Shown in pieces: positions 11,479 through 22,770 of a stretch of DNA of 64,000 nucleotides (position 1 is its first letter; every line of letters begins with the position of its first letter). Location of the stretch: contig CM065386.1 of assembly GCA_033060915.1 (NCBI GenBank), forward strand, positions 11,124,001 through 11,188,000, in the 5' to 3' direction. Position numbers and translations under genes: made by a program. The notes below the pieces were generated by a model. That model saw only the letters and a list, made by a program, of their open reading frames with translations, had not been told where the DNA came from and did not search any database. This DNA comes from Euryodendron excelsum (lineage: Eukaryota; Streptophyta; Magnoliopsida; Ericales; Pentaphylacaceae).

Positions 11479-12166
11479 TGAAAAACCGTTTTGGGAAGTG
11501 GATTTGTCTTGAGTTAATTGATTAACCTAAAAAATTAACTATCAGAAGAGATCAATTATTTAGGTCTGTCAATCCTATATGCAATTCTAAAGCAATAAAG
11601 TAAAGAGAAGAGGCCCACAGGATTTTAGTGTGGAAACCTTATCAATTAGGAAAAAAAAAACCATGGTGCCACATATAGCCACTAATGTACTCAGTACTAT
11701 AACCTTGAAAAGTTATAAGAATAAACTTACAACCCAACCTGTTGATCCATAATTCCATGTTGATCCACAACTATGGTAAAAGTTTTAGACTTGCTCACTA
11801 GACACTCACTATTCACCGTTCTCCTGTGCTATCGATGTTAATCTTTAGAATCCACTAAAGACAATATGTGTGAAGTTTGTTGTTGACCAGAAGAACACTT
11901 CAATATCCGAAAGGCACGATAAAGCTCTCTAAATAGCTAGAGAATCTCTCTTCAAGTATATATATTTTTCTCTAGGGTTTAGAGCTTTTATATAGAAGTT
12001 TGGAGTGTTTGCCAAGTCTTAGACGAAGTGTATCTTGAAGTAGGAAAGGATTCTTAAACCGACGTGGAGTGGAAGCTCATTTTTTCCAAAAATCTGTTGA
12101 CTGGTCGAACCCTCTGGTCAAGAGTTCGAATGCCTTGGCACCCCGTTCAAACGCTAGTCAATGACA
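11479..12166 (-). repeat. 5' LTR of the minus-strand copia element (left edge of its U3 uncertain)
   Basis: On the minus strand the LTR ends in TTTTTCA at 11479, next to the primer site. The probable start TGTCATTGACTAG is at 12166, giving about 690 bp. A TATATATATTTT stretch near 11960 may hold the promoter, and TTCGAA-type palindromes occur in U3 (12070-12160). No second LTR copy survives in the window, so the outer border is a guess; similar sequence may run on to about 12425. Confidence 0.5.
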
Positions 12167-13189
12167 AGTGCATAGATATCAAAAAATTATATAAAATCGA
12201 TATATTATGGATTTCTGTAGCATGTCTGGTTTGAAAGATATAAAATTTTAAAATTTCAGCACTACGTGCTTCAGCAGCTTGTACCACAGGTTTAGTAACT
12301 TGTATTCTGACAGTATCCACTTGAAACTTATTCTAAATTGGCCCAAATACAACTCAAAATACAATTACAATTAAAGTACTTTTTTCTAAGGAAAATGGCA
12401 ACACTAAAAAACCTAACAATAAGTTTTTGCAAGTTTATTGAGTTTGGTGAACATTGCTTGGATCAAGACACCAGGTCTAGCCCAATTTTTGAGATCTAAA
12501 GCGGCAAATTTTAATGAAGCTTTTCACATTTTTATGTTTTGTGTACCCATATTCATATTTTATAGTACTATATAACCGTCTTTGATACTTTGGTGTTGTT
12601 GCTACTAGTTAGTTACAACCCCAACGGATCCGCGCTTGGTACCCACAAGATTCGTATTTTATGGTAGACATATTTATTATTTATAATAAAAATAGTTACA
12701 AATAAAGCGAACTCTATCTATCAAAAAAATACAATACATTGGAAATTTAAAAATACAAGAAGTATAGTGCAATAGAACAAAATTAAAGATATAGATGAGA
12801 ATTTGAATATGGTATAACTTCTACAACATGAGAATAAAAAAAATTATAATTGAATTAGTGATATTTTTACTACCAAGGACAAAAAAAAAATTATACTGAT
12901 AAACGCACGACATTCAACAATAAAGTTAAAATATTAATTTTTAGGCAAGTGGACCAAGTTGGGTTTAGCACCGCGAGAACAGACGAAATCCGTTGGCTAA
13001 TCCATTCACCAAAAATGGTAAAAGGTTTAAGTAAAGAATTTATGTTATATATAAATCTCGTATAGACTTATTTACATTCATCAATTGAAAAACAAAAGTC
13101 CCGTCATTGTGATTCATAATTGAAGAAAAAGTCACTACAATTTTATGCACAAAAAAAAAAAAAAAAAAATTACTCTTAGCATTGTCCTT
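12167..13189. other. Intergenic stretch, nothing recognised
   Basis: AT-rich sequence without a coding domain on either strand. The last part (about 13050-13110) resembles sequence just before the RLP promoter blocks at 21225 and 54025 (a shared ATTGAAAAACAAAAG core), so it belongs to the duplicated RLP unit. A poly-A run lies at about 13150-13169. Confidence 0.6.
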
Positions 13190-13745
13190 AACGAATTTTG
13201 TGTTTGGTTCTTCACGTCGGAATCTAAATCATTGCTTTAGACATTTTAAGCATAAACTGGCCATTGAACCAGTGTGTCAACCAAGACCGGACCGCCTTTC
13301 AAGAATAAATCCCTGATCTAGAGTTTGAATAAGTACTGTTTGGGACCATTTCACTTGCAGGACATGATTTCCTTTGGTTTTTTTCATCAAAGTCTTATGC
13401 CGGCCTTCCCTGTCTATTTAGAAGCCTGTATTGATTGAGTACATTTGTGGATAGTAACAATGCGTGATGATACTAAACGATTAATTTGCTTCGTTTTCAC
13501 ATTGCCCAAGCGCAACGCCGGTGACTTGACTTGACGGAATTTGGAGTTACTCATAGATTCAAGGAGAGGGGTGTTGGCCCCCCGGGCCGCTGGGGGGCAT
13601 TTTTTCAAGCTTGGGAAGCATTTTTCTGACTGAGGACATGGTCTTCACTCTTAAATTTGTAGACTTCTCCTCCATGGTATCACAATCGTATGTCTGACAG
13701 TCAATCCTAGCTATGAAGTGTTAAAGCAAATTGATTGGATACCTT
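13190..13745 (+). promoter_or_regulatory. Decayed RLP promoter block, copy 1
   Basis: This segment is homologous to the sequence upstream of the intact RLP (14500-14935), of RLP copy 3 (35330-36031) and of copy 4 (54110-54624). Shared blocks include AATCTAAATCATTGCTTT, the CACATTGCCCAAG element and the segment before the TATA position. Here the TATA box has become CTATGAAG at 13711, so the promoter is probably dead. Confidence 0.7.
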
Positions 13746-14345
13746 ATGGGGTCATCTGTGTTTCTGATACAGGAATAGCATGAACAATTGCATTATTCCC
13801 AAACAAAACACAACAAAACAAAGAGAGAAAAGAATTTTGTTAAGCAAAAGTTCAATTAATTTATCAAAATCTGCTTAGGGCAGAGCCCTTAGATAGTATT
13901 TACAGGAAAAATAAATCCTAAGCCTAATGGAATTGGAAAACAACAAAAATTAAGATACAAAAAATTACCAAAAATGAAAAAATTGAGTTAAACTTAAATT
14001 TGACTACTAGACTTTAAAAGAAACTTGTAAGAAAAAACTTAGATTGAATTGGAATCGTATAGACTGAGATTCGGGCAAATCAAATCTTTCTAAAAACAGT
14101 AAAATTGCCATTTTCAAAGTTTAAATGATGGAATCCCCCGAAAAACGATGTACATCGCAACAACAATGGCGAGTCTTGTTCATTGGGCCGTTTCGGATTA
14201 ATTTGGGACTTTTCGGGTTAATTTAAACAATGTTGGACCACACCCAAATGTATCCCAAAGCTTCATATAGCCATGGATATGCACTCTTTATCAGTTTCTT
14301 TTCATGTTCAAGCACTTGGTAACGTTTTTGTCACCATGAGGTCCA
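13746..14345 (+). pseudogene. RLP pseudogene copy 1: 5' end only, split by a solo LTR
   Basis: An ATG at 13746 begins MGSSVF; the frame is interrupted at 13764 by a solo LTR and resumes at 14299 with LFMFKHL, matching the signal-peptide start of the intact RLP (MGSTLYLFMF). Weak similarity to the leader of copies 3 and 4 (GTTTTTGTCACCATGAGG region) continues to about 14345 and then stops. Nothing of the LRR domain is left. Together with its promoter block it shows that a fourth RLP gene once stood just upstream of the intact one. Confidence 0.75.
13765..14293. mobile_element. Solo LTR, 529 bp, TSD GTTTC
   Basis: The unit begins TGATACAGG and ends CTTTATCA, with TGATA/TATCA inverted ends. It is flanked by perfect GTTTC duplications (13760-13764 and 14294-14298). 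Removing it joins the two halves of an RLP signal-peptide reading frame, which independently supports the borders. It contains no coding sequence; superfamily not assigned. Confidence 0.88.
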
Positions 14346-14499
14346 ATACAATTGTCTCATGAGCCAAAACGTTAACAAAGAGGAAAATTCATCAGCGTCC
14401 GCATGCATGAGGGATCGACCACCTTTGTTACCGCTTTTGCAAGATAAAAAATAGGAGTCTCTGTCCTAAATATAAGCCCTTTGTCTTTCCAAATTTACA
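14346..14499. other. Short intergenic stretch between RLP copies 1 and 2
   Basis: No gene or repeat recognised. The RLP promoter block of copy 2 begins near 14500. Confidence 0.5.
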
Positions 14500-14935
14500 A
14501 GGTAATGGAATTTGGATTCTAAATCATTGCTTTGGACCTTTCAAGCATAAATCTATGAGCTGGGTTTGAAATCACTTTTTGGGATTACTTCACTTGTGGG
14601 ACATGATTTTCATTTGATTCTTTATCTGCACAGAAGTTTCACTAGTTAAGAGATTGATAGAACACACATCAGCTTCACATTGCCCAAGGGCAACGGCAGT
14701 GAGTTTGACTTGAAGGAATTTGGAGGGACACCAGAGATCCAAGCAAAGGGCCAGTGGAGGTCCAATAATCTCTAGCTTAAACATATTTTCTTTTTCTGCA
14801 TAAGGACAAGGCCTTCACTGTTTTGTAGACAATTACATGTATGTCTGAGAGTTGAAACCTGTCTATAAAAGGACATTGCTCCCATCCTGCCTTGCTCATC
14901 ATATAGTGCTAAAAAGAAAATCAATTAGAAATATT
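14500..14935 (+). promoter_or_regulatory. Promoter and 5' UTR of the intact RLP
   Basis: The sequence CTATAAAAGG carries a TATA box (TATAAAA, 14864-14870) 66 bases before the chosen ATG. Initiation about 30 bases downstream would give a leader of some 40 nt. The segment upstream is conserved with the promoters of the three RLP pseudogenes. The box is intact here and in copy 4 (TATAAAA, 54565) but altered in copy 1 (CTATGAAG) and copy 3 (TATAGAA). Confidence 0.7.
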
Positions 14936-17900
14936 ATGGGCTCAACTTTGTATCTTTTCATGTTCATGCTCTTCTTACTGTCATGTTTTATTCTTCCTAC
15001 GGCAACTGACTCTTCCTCTTCCACTACGCAGCCACTGTGCCACGAAGGTGAGAGCTCAGTCTTGCTGCAGTTCAAGCATAGCTTTGTCATTAACAAGTTC
15101 GCTTCTAGTGCCCCTTCTGGTTATCCGAAAGTAGAATCATGGAAGCTCGAAGGCGAATATAGTGATTGCTGCTCGTGGTATGGGGTCGAGTGTGACAAGA
15201 TCACTGGTCATGTGACCGGGCTTGACCTCAGTAGCAGCTTTCTCTACGGCTCTATCAACTCCAACTGCAGCCTCTTCAGCCTTGTTCACCTTCATAGGCT
15301 TAACCTTGCTGACAATCACTTCAATTACTCTCAAATCCCGTCCAGAATTGGCCATTTTTCGAGGCTTGTGAGTCTCAATCTGTCCCACTCTTCATTTTTT
15401 GGTCAAATTCCTTCAGAAATCTCGAAACTATCCATGCTGACTTCCCTTGATCTTTCTATGAATTATGACTCGTGGAGCTATGGAAGATTCTTGGGACTTG
15501 AAAATCTCAGTCTGAGAAACCTAGTTCAGAATTTAACCAACCTCAAAGAACTTCATCTCGCTACTGTGCACATACCCACTGTTGTACCTGAGATCTTGGC
15601 AAATATGTCTTCTCTGACAGTTCTTGACCTGCAATATTGTGGGTTGCGTGGTGAATTCCCACAAGGCATTTTCCTGCTACCAAACCTACAGAAACTTTTT
15701 GCGAGATATAATCTCAATCTCACCGGCTATCTGCCTGAATTTCAGAGCAGTAGTCGGCTTGAGATACTGGATCTTGCTCGCACCAATTTTTCTAGTAAGT
15801 TACCGGATTCAATCGGTAACCTTGAATCCTTAAATTACCTGGATTTATGTCAAAGTAATTTCACAGGGTCAGTTCCAGCTTCAGTTGGCAATCTGACCCA
15901 GCTCACCTTTCTGAACCTTGGCGCTAACAACTTCGTCGGCCAGGTTCCTTCATCACTAGCAAACCTATCACAGATGACTTCTTTGATACTTAGTGGTAAT
16001 AATTTTGACGCTGGACCGTTGTCTTTGCCACTAGGGAAACTACCAAAACTCACTGAATTGGGTTTTGGAGCCACGAATATACATGGTGAGATCCCGATGT
16101 CACTCGCAAACCTGACCCAACTCTCTCATTTGTTTCTCGGCCAAAACCAAATAGTTGGTCAATTCCCATCCTGGGTTACGAACCTCACCCAATTAACTAT
16201 CCTAGAAGTTTGCTTCAATCAACTTCAGGGCACGATTCCAAGCTCATTCTATCAACTCAAACATCTTGCATACCTTAATCTTGCTGCAAATCATTTGAGC
16301 GGAGCCGTGGATCTAGACATATTTCTTAAGCTCCAAAACCTGACCGTGTTGGCATTATCGGCTAACAAATTAACAGTGCTCGCGAAAAACAGTGCCAATG
16401 CTACTCTTCCAAAGTTGAGTGTTCTAAATTTGGGAGCATGCAACTTAAGTGAGTTTCCTGAATTTCTGCAATTCCAGGATGAATTGATTGAGCTGATGTT
16501 TGACCATAACAAAATTCATGGCCAAATACCAACATGGGTGTGGAACTCAAGCAAAGAAACTATGGCGTCTGTTGACCTTAGCCACAACTTTCTTACAGGC
16601 TTTGACCAGCATCCAGCTTTCATCCCATGGCACTCTCTGCAATGGTTGGACCTGAGTTCTAACAGGCTGCAAGGGTCACTCCCAGTTCCATCACCCACCA
16701 CCATTGTTTATAAAGTCATTGATAATTCATTGACTGGAGAAATCCCACCATCAATATGCCACTCGAGTTCTCTTCGTGCACTTGATTTGTCTAATAACAA
16801 CTTGAGTGGCACAATCCCTCCATGTTTGGTCACTTCTATCGATTATCTGCTGGTGCTGAATCTAAGTCACAACAGTCTTCAAGGCAGTATTCCTCCAACA
16901 TTCACCATGGATAGCAACTTGATGATGGTTGATTTAAGTGGAAATCAACTGCAGGGTGAGGTACCAAGATCATTGGCAAATTGTAGAATGCTTGAGATTC
17001 TTGTTCTTGGAAATAATCAGATTGAGGATACTTTTCCCTATTGGTTGGGAGCTCTTCCTCAGTTACAGGTTCTTGTTTTGCGATCTAACAAATTCCATGG
17101 TGTCATAGATAATCCCAAAACCATTTTCGAGTTTCCAAAGCTGCGGATTATTGACATCTCTCACAATGGTTTCTCGGGTAATTTGCCTACAGAATACTTC
17201 CAAAACTGGAATACAATGAAAAGGATCAAAGCAGAGAAGTTAGCATATATGCAGGCAACTCCAAGGATTGAACTGCTGATAACTATAGGTAGCACGACAT
17301 ATGACATGCCATTTTCTGTGGATTACAGCTATTCAATAACAATGGCTAACAAAGGCACACAAAGGTTATACGAGAAGATCCAAATTGCCTTTGTAGCTGT
17401 TGATTTGTCAAACAACAAATTCAGAGGAGAAATTCCAGAATCACTTGGAATTCTCAATGGGTTGGAGGCGCTAAATCTTTCCAACAACAATCTCAATGGT
17501 GTCATCCCATCAGCGTTAGCAAATCTGACACAGCTGGAATCATTGGACCTTTCTCAAAACATGCTCTCTGGAGAGATCCCTCAGCAATTAACCCAACTCA
17601 CATTCCTGGCAGTCTTGAACATTTCCCATAACCGTCTCACAGGCCCCATACCTCGAGGGAAGCAATTTGATACATTTGAAGGCAGCGCATATGAAGGCAA
17701 TTCTGGATTGTGTGGTTTCCCTCTGTCGAAGTTATGTGGAAATTCAGAAGCCTCACCACCACCTCCCCCAAGCTTTCGAGGTGATGATTCAGAGTTTCCA
17801 AGCGGTGTTGACTGGATTGTCATATTCATGGGATATGGAAGTGGGCTAGTAATTGGGTTGGTTATCGGGCACACTTTGACCACGAAGTATCACGAATGGT

Positions 17901-17968
17901 TTGTCTGGACCTTTGGAAGTGGTAAGCGATCCCAGAGAATGAAGAAAAGGAAGGTAGGAAGAAACTAA
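14936..17968 (+). CDS. LRR receptor-like protein (RLP, Cf-9/HcrVf class), intact
   Basis: A single-exon gene for 1010 residues. The ATG at 14936 is preferred to the in-frame one at 14852 because the latter lies upstream of the TATA box and the homologous copies also begin at this ATG. Order: signal peptide (1-24); LRRNT domain with Cys35, Cys78-Cys79, Trp81 and Cys86 (DCCSWYGVEC); more than 25 extracellular LRRs of the plant LxxLxxLxLSxNxLxGxIP type; an island of about 50 residues near 770-818; four last LRRs; a Cys-containing cap (SGLCGFPL...LCGNS); a Pro-run and acidic spacer (DDSEFPSG); one membrane helix (about 960-979) with GxxxG motifs; and a basic tail of about 27 residues without a kinase. 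Proteins of this class act at the plasma membrane and signal through SOBIR1/BAK1-type co-receptors, in immunity or development. The ligand is unknown. Many N-glycosylation sites (NLT, NLS) are present. Confidence 0.95.
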   Translation: MGSTLYLFMFMLFLLSCFILPTATDSSSSTTQPLCHEGESSVLLQFKHSFVINKFASSAPSGYPKVESWKLEGEYSDCCSWYGVECDKITGHVTGLDLSSSFLYGSINSNCSLFSLVHLHRLNLADNHFNYSQIPSRIGHFSRLVSLNLSHSSFFGQIPSEISKLSMLTSLDLSMNYDSWSYGRFLGLENLSLRNLVQNLTNLKELHLATVHIPTVVPEILANMSSLTVLDLQYCGLRGEFPQGIFLLPNLQKLFARYNLNLTGYLPEFQSSSRLEILDLARTNFSSKLPDSIGNLESLNYLDLCQSNFTGSVPASVGNLTQLTFLNLGANNFVGQVPSSLANLSQMTSLILSGNNFDAGPLSLPLGKLPKLTELGFGATNIHGEIPMSLANLTQLSHLFLGQNQIVGQFPSWVTNLTQLTILEVCFNQLQGTIPSSFYQLKHLAYLNLAANHLSGAVDLDIFLKLQNLTVLALSANKLTVLAKNSANATLPKLSVLNLGACNLSEFPEFLQFQDELIELMFDHNKIHGQIPTWVWNSSKETMASVDLSHNFLTGFDQHPAFIPWHSLQWLDLSSNRLQGSLPVPSPTTIVYKVIDNSLTGEIPPSICHSSSLRALDLSNNNLSGTIPPCLVTSIDYLLVLNLSHNSLQGSIPPTFTMDSNLMMVDLSGNQLQGEVPRSLANCRMLEILVLGNNQIEDTFPYWLGALPQLQVLVLRSNKFHGVIDNPKTIFEFPKLRIIDISHNGFSGNLPTEYFQNWNTMKRIKAEKLAYMQATPRIELLITIGSTTYDMPFSVDYSYSITMANKGTQRLYEKIQIAFVAVDLSNNKFRGEIPESLGILNGLEALNLSNNNLNGVIPSALANLTQLESLDLSQNMLSGEIPQQLTQLTFLAVLNISHNRLTGPIPRGKQFDTFEGSAYEGNSGLCGFPLSKLCGNSEASPPPPPSFRGDDSEFPSGVDWIVIFMGYGSGLVIGLVIGHTLTTKYHEWFVWTFGSGKRSQRMKKRKVGRN

Positions 17969-18359
17969 CTCAATAAGCAGTATTTCATTTGTAATGTTTA
18001 TCCATGGGGATGCTTTTAGCTTGTGTGAAATGGAAGTACTATAAATGCTTCTGAAATCTGTAATATTTTTTTCTTTCCTTTAAGTGATGCCAGTTGCTTC
18101 TGGTTGTAATATCGTTCCATGTATTGGGGTGACGGAAAGGATAAATGTGATTTCTGCTTTTACCCCGTAGCTGAGGTGCCTATCTTGAGTTAATCAAATT
18201 CCTAGAGTCATAAATTTACTCTTGCCTATATGGGAGTGGTTTGTTTTTGCAAGTGGGTTGAGTGGACCTCTGCATTTATTTTTGACTATCCTGTGGGGAT
18301 ATACTTTACTTCACCTTTGGAAGGAAGAAACACAAGCAGAGACAAGGGAGAAAAGCAGG
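17969..18359 (+). other. 3' flank of the intact RLP
   Basis: This is the likely 3' UTR (AATAAG at 17974 and later AT-rich elements could act in polyadenylation). A 66-codon open frame at 18222-18422 is not conserved in the other copies of this flank and is not called. Confidence 0.5.
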
Positions 18360-19659
18360 GGGACGAGGAAACTGAAGTCGATTAGGCAATGTTTGATGAA
18401 ATTTTTCTGCAATTTTGGGTAGGTCTTTTAGCTTTACTGAATTGTATGTACCATGCATTTGAGATCTGTTTTACGTAAATTGCTTGTATCTATTGCATTA
18501 CTATATGTATTATGTTTGGCAAAAGCAATACAATGGCTTCTTAATTTGGCTAAGAGCCGGCCAATTAAGGAAGGTAAATTTAAGTCCTAGAGAGCTTTTG
18601 GTTGCCTTTTTAGGCATTGTACATGGCCCTTGAAGAGGCAAAAAACTTTAAGACTGTCTTTGGATCTCGAATTTAACAAGGAATAAATAAATAAATAAAT
18701 AAAATGAAAATGAAAGGGAAAAGCTTTTTTTTTTTTTTTTTGTCGTGTTTGGTTGGGCTGGGCAAAGAAAATGAGAAATATGAAAAGACATTTCTCAAAA
18801 AAATCATTTTTTTTGTTTGATTACTCATAAAATTGGACTAGTACAAGTAATTTCATTTAAATTTCCTTTTCTTTTTCCCTAATCAAATTTTATAATTTAG
18901 ATCCAAACTAGCGTAAAACTAGAATGTATCCATTGAAAGGAGAGGAAAGTTTATGAAAAGATCGTTATTTGCGCTCACATATATGTTCGGTCATATACTT
19001 CTATCTAATAAAATTGTGATAAAACGAAAAGGAGATTTATCAACGAAGTACAGTAAAATAGAACTTCTGTAGAAAACTACAACTGTGGAAGATATGATCC
19101 CCAGGAAAATTCATGGACTGTTATCAACAAATTTCAGGTTCAAGTTCGGTCGAGTTAAGCTAAACTCTACTCTATTGCTAATAGAAAAACCACACCCTAT
19201 ACTCTGCTCCCAAATTCGCAACTGATTGAATCCTTCTAATCTGTTCCCGTCCCACTTAAACTAACAAAGTTTGGGTTGAGCGAGGTTAAACAAGCGTAAA
19301 ATCTTCAAATAAATTAGTTCTCCGAAAATAAAATTAAATGTAAATAGTAAATGTTTTAAGTGGAAATGAAAGAACTATAGTTGATCTTGTAATTATATTG
19401 TATATCATTAGTTGTATGATTTTGTTTTCTTATGGGTTAATTATACTTTGCATCATTACACTGTACACTAAATTCTACTTTAGGATTTTTATTTTCAATT
19501 ATAATAATTAAGCTCTTACACTTCTAATTTGTTACAATGTCAACCTTCTACAAACTTTCTTTTAGAAAATAAACAAAAAATTAACATATAACAAGCACGC
19601 TGCCTTTTTAGGGGATGAAGATGTAAAATTATAGTTTCAAAAGTCATTTGCTGGTTTTT

Positions 19660-19870
19660 TCGCTTTAGAACTTTGTGTGATGTTGATGTTTGTGGATGCA
19701 CAACTCTTACCCTCTTCTCTGACAACTTACTCCATATTTTGGGGCAATTCAACATCTCAGTGGAAAAATTATTGAATGGTTTGAGAGAACTATGTAGCCT
19801 TATTACAGTATCTGACACTGCATGTAGGCTCCTACTAGATGAGATATCAAAATATCTCACCTAAGAGATA
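19660..19870. repeat. Conserved 200-bp segment, copy 1 of 3
   Basis: It contains GTTTGTGGATGCACAACTCT, CCATATTTTGGGGCAA and CTCCTACTAGATGAGAT. Homologues lie at about 49108-49345 and 57740-57965. It is one of the better-conserved parts of the flank blocks. In this copy one frame is open for 63 codons, but the frame is not kept in the others. It may be an old transposon end, an exon remnant or a non-coding RNA; no identity can be given. Confidence 0.6.
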
Positions 19871-20886
19871 GGATCCATGGATATTGTGAGATGAGGAGCA
19901 CAATTACATGGTACTCCATGAGCATTGAACAATTACTCCATTTTATGAGGTATGTATATATGTGACTCCAGTGGTCAACTCATACTAATATTTTGTGACG
20001 AATTGAGAAAATTATCCTAGCTAGCATTATATTTTCTTGTTTTGGATCAATGAGACCAACTCCTCTAAAGTTAAGCTTTATGTCCCTTTCACCACCATAT
20101 TATCTTTATTATTTTTTAAAATTGAAATCATGAGAACTTTACTAGGCTGGTAGCAAAAAATTGGATTTGTTTTCATGCTTTTATGATCTATCACATAGTT
20201 TACTCAAAGCTACGTCAAACCGAAATGACCTAAGGAGAAAATCCTAGTTAATGAAAATTTTATTTTATTTTATTTTTTTGTTCCATTGGAGGGCCAAAGT
20301 CACGGAGAGAGAAAATGGTGAGTGGAACCATGACCTCATGGCATGGATGGGATTGCCATGGGCTAACTCATCCTTCTCAACCCTGAAGTTAGTTCACTGG
20401 TGAGAATCTTCAACTTCTTTAAAATTAATTCCTTTTACTCTAAAAATCAATGCACTATGTCTACAAAATCTGCCTTTAAACTCTAGTTTTTATTCTCTTC
20501 ACGCTGTACATTGAGGGGCTATGGTCATATCAAAAGGTATTAAAGTTTATGTGTATATAGAGAGAGTCTTTATTTAAAACCCTAATAAAAGAAGGGAAAA
20601 AAAAAAAGGTTCATACTATTTTTAATCTCGTATAAAAATGGTTCTGAAAACTTAAAAAGTATTTTTTATTTTATCCTAAATTGGGATATTTTCTAAACAA
20701 TTTTTTAGAAATAAGTTTCAAAACCAGTTTATCAATCATGATCTAAATGAAACAATTTTTGAAATCCAGTTGGCCAAAGTCAATTTTGACAACTTTTAGA
20801 AAACGAAAATACAAATCAAGAATCAAAATTGTAACCAACTGGGTCTAAATTTAACCAAATAGCTGGACATTATGAGCTCGTCCTTG

Positions 20887-20887
<1 letters not shown>

Positions 20888-20950
<63 letters not shown>

Positions 20951-20962
20951 TATATATATATA
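20888..20962. repeat. (TC)n microsatellite followed by (TA)n
   Basis: About 29 TC units to 20946, then a short spacer and a TA run. Confidence 0.95.
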
Positions 20963-21250
20963 TCACGGACAGATCGTTATCTTGTTTTATTTAATGATTT
21001 AGCTATGGTTTACTTCTTAGATGGGTTTTATTTTATTACATGTAATTTATGAACAACCAACTTACTTGATAGTTTTAGCTGCTAGGGAGAGGTTTCTCAA
21101 TACATCCTCTTTCCTTATAGCCGAGTATCCATCATAAATGGGCCAAAGACTTGCAGGCATTACAAACGTACTAATGTCTTACAAGTATAATTTATATAAT
21201 AATTTTATACAGAATCATGTAGCGTGTTTACATTTATTCATTGAAAAACA

Positions 21251-22662
21251 AAAGGTTGTTATCTCTATCTCACCGAAGCCCCAAAGTGTTTTCTACTATT
21301 TGTCTTCAAAAATGCCCTTTACAAGGAAACAGAATTACATATCGAACGGATCATTCATGCCCACGGCTGTCCTCCCAACAAAAACTTGCATCGGTTCGCA
21401 TTCGGCATGTTACTCTTCATCGACCATATTTAACGGTTGCCCTCACGGCTTCAACCCAGTACCGCTTATAGCCATAAGAGAACATGACTCTTTTAGCCAA
21501 ACTGGTGTTCCAGGAATTGTTGCCTTCCCTTCGCCCCTTCAACCCACTACCGCTCATAGCCATGGGAGCATAAAAGAGAAAAATAAAATTTCAGGGCGTC
21601 ATTCTCCATTTTATTGCAAGTGCCTAAGCCTTTCACAGACATCATGTTTACATTGCCATCTCACGTACTTTTACAATCACTCTTATGTTTGTGTGCACGT
21701 GTGTAATTCTTGATTGTTAATCTCAAAGTAGTTTTGAATGTTGCATGATGTACTCATTAATTCCATCAGTTGTGTGACTTGTGTCTGAAGTGTTTGATAA
21801 AATGTCTCACAAAGATTTTGATAGCCTTTCAGAATGATTGGACAGGCATATGCAGTACTTCAGGCCATACCAAGGTACCACTCCTCTATTGTCATAGTAT
21901 GATTCATTTATGCTCTCTCTCTGGGCTTTTTAGTGGTATATGGTAGGTTCATGACGATACTTTTTTTTTTTGGCTGGGAGGCAAAGAGCTCATGCACTTG
22001 CAAATGCAATTGTGGTGTTTGCTTTGTAGATTGATGGACTCCTGGTCCTTTCCTATATCTTCCTTTCAATTTTTATGGTAAAAATAATTTCTTAGTTCTT
22101 TAAAAGCTTTTATCCTATTGTAACCTATGATATATGTCACTGTCTGTTATATGAAAAAAAAAAAAATTAAAATTACTTAACTAGAAACAGAAGTTCCTAT
22201 GTTGAGTTTATCTTGGTTTATGAGGAATGTCAGAGTAATAAATTTTTAGATTTCTTTAGCCTCTGGTTTTCATGCAGGTGACATATCCCGCAAGAAGAAA
22301 TACTTAATGTACCAGAAATAACAATGTCCATGGTGAGTTCCTCTTGGATTATGAGTAATGCCGTTGTTATTTATTAAAAATATTTTAGTCTCTATTTCAT
22401 GCCGGCAATATCTCAAAGAGGAGAGAATGGGTATGTATGTTTTTCTCTCTTTCAAGCATTTATACATCTAAAACAAACCTACCAACGACATGAAAACAAA
22501 TACAATTTGTTTCTGATCATGAACTCTTTTTCCTTTCGAACTTATTAGGGGAAAAAATCCTTTTCCTTTTGACATAGAATATAGGTGATAGAGTAAAGCC
22601 AAAATTGATATATTTGTTTTATAATTGTAGTATATTTGTTTTATAAAATGGATATTCTTTTT
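21251..22662. other. Intergenic, with an unrecognised open frame and a local tandem duplication
   Basis: A 191-codon open frame (21138-21713) starts inside the RLP flank block and has no recognisable domain or signal, so it is not called. At 22195-22320 and 22325-22440 there is an imperfect tandem duplication of about 120 bp; each unit includes CTTGG(A/T)TTATGA and a CATGC(A/C)GG(T/C) motif followed by a Lys/Arg-rich purine tract. The first unit could be read as an exon (AG before 22279, GT after 22333). Nothing else is seen. Confidence 0.4.
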
Positions 22663-22770
22663 TGTAAGTGAGATTTCTAGGAAGGTCTGGCTGATTACTC
22701 GAACCACTATTGATGAGTCTCCAACCTGCTGTAGAGAAACAGAAGAGTTAGAATGGGTCAACTCGTTTGG
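22663..22770 (-). repeat. Gypsy LTR, U5-side piece, split by CACTA element
   Basis: It matches 28372-28480 and the reverse complement of 33755-33864 (shared blocks include CACTATTGATGAGTC and CTGTAGAGAAACAGAA). It continues at 26862 after the CACTA insertion. Confidence 0.9.

Larger units (their letters stand above)
18360..21250. repeat. RLP 3' flank block, duplicate 1
   Basis: Non-coding sequence homologous to 47040-54060 (with extra insertions there) and partly to 55015-58290. Matching landmarks are TTTTAGCTTTACTGAATTGTA (18427 and 47086), the 200-bp segment at 19660-19870, GGGCCAAAGTCA (20290 and 51978) and ATTGAAAAACAAAAG (21240 and 54041). A possible small MITE with CTTTGGATCT ends lies at about 18655-18913. 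The block shows that RLP duplication included several kb of 3' sequence. No gene is recognised. Confidence 0.75.

Noticed and set aside
14936..17968. Possibility that the RLP gene encodes an LRR receptor kinase
   Set aside because: Only about 27 basic residues follow the membrane helix before the stop, and no kinase sequence follows in any frame.
18222..18422. 66-codon frame with a hydrophobic N-terminus after the RLP
   Set aside because: The corresponding region of flank duplicate 2 has no such frame; no start context or domain.
21138..21713. 191-codon open frame, the longest outside RLP and transposon sequences
   Set aside because: No recognisable domain, no homologous frame in the other flank copies, start lies within duplicated non-coding sequence; low-complexity Ser/His/Thr composition.
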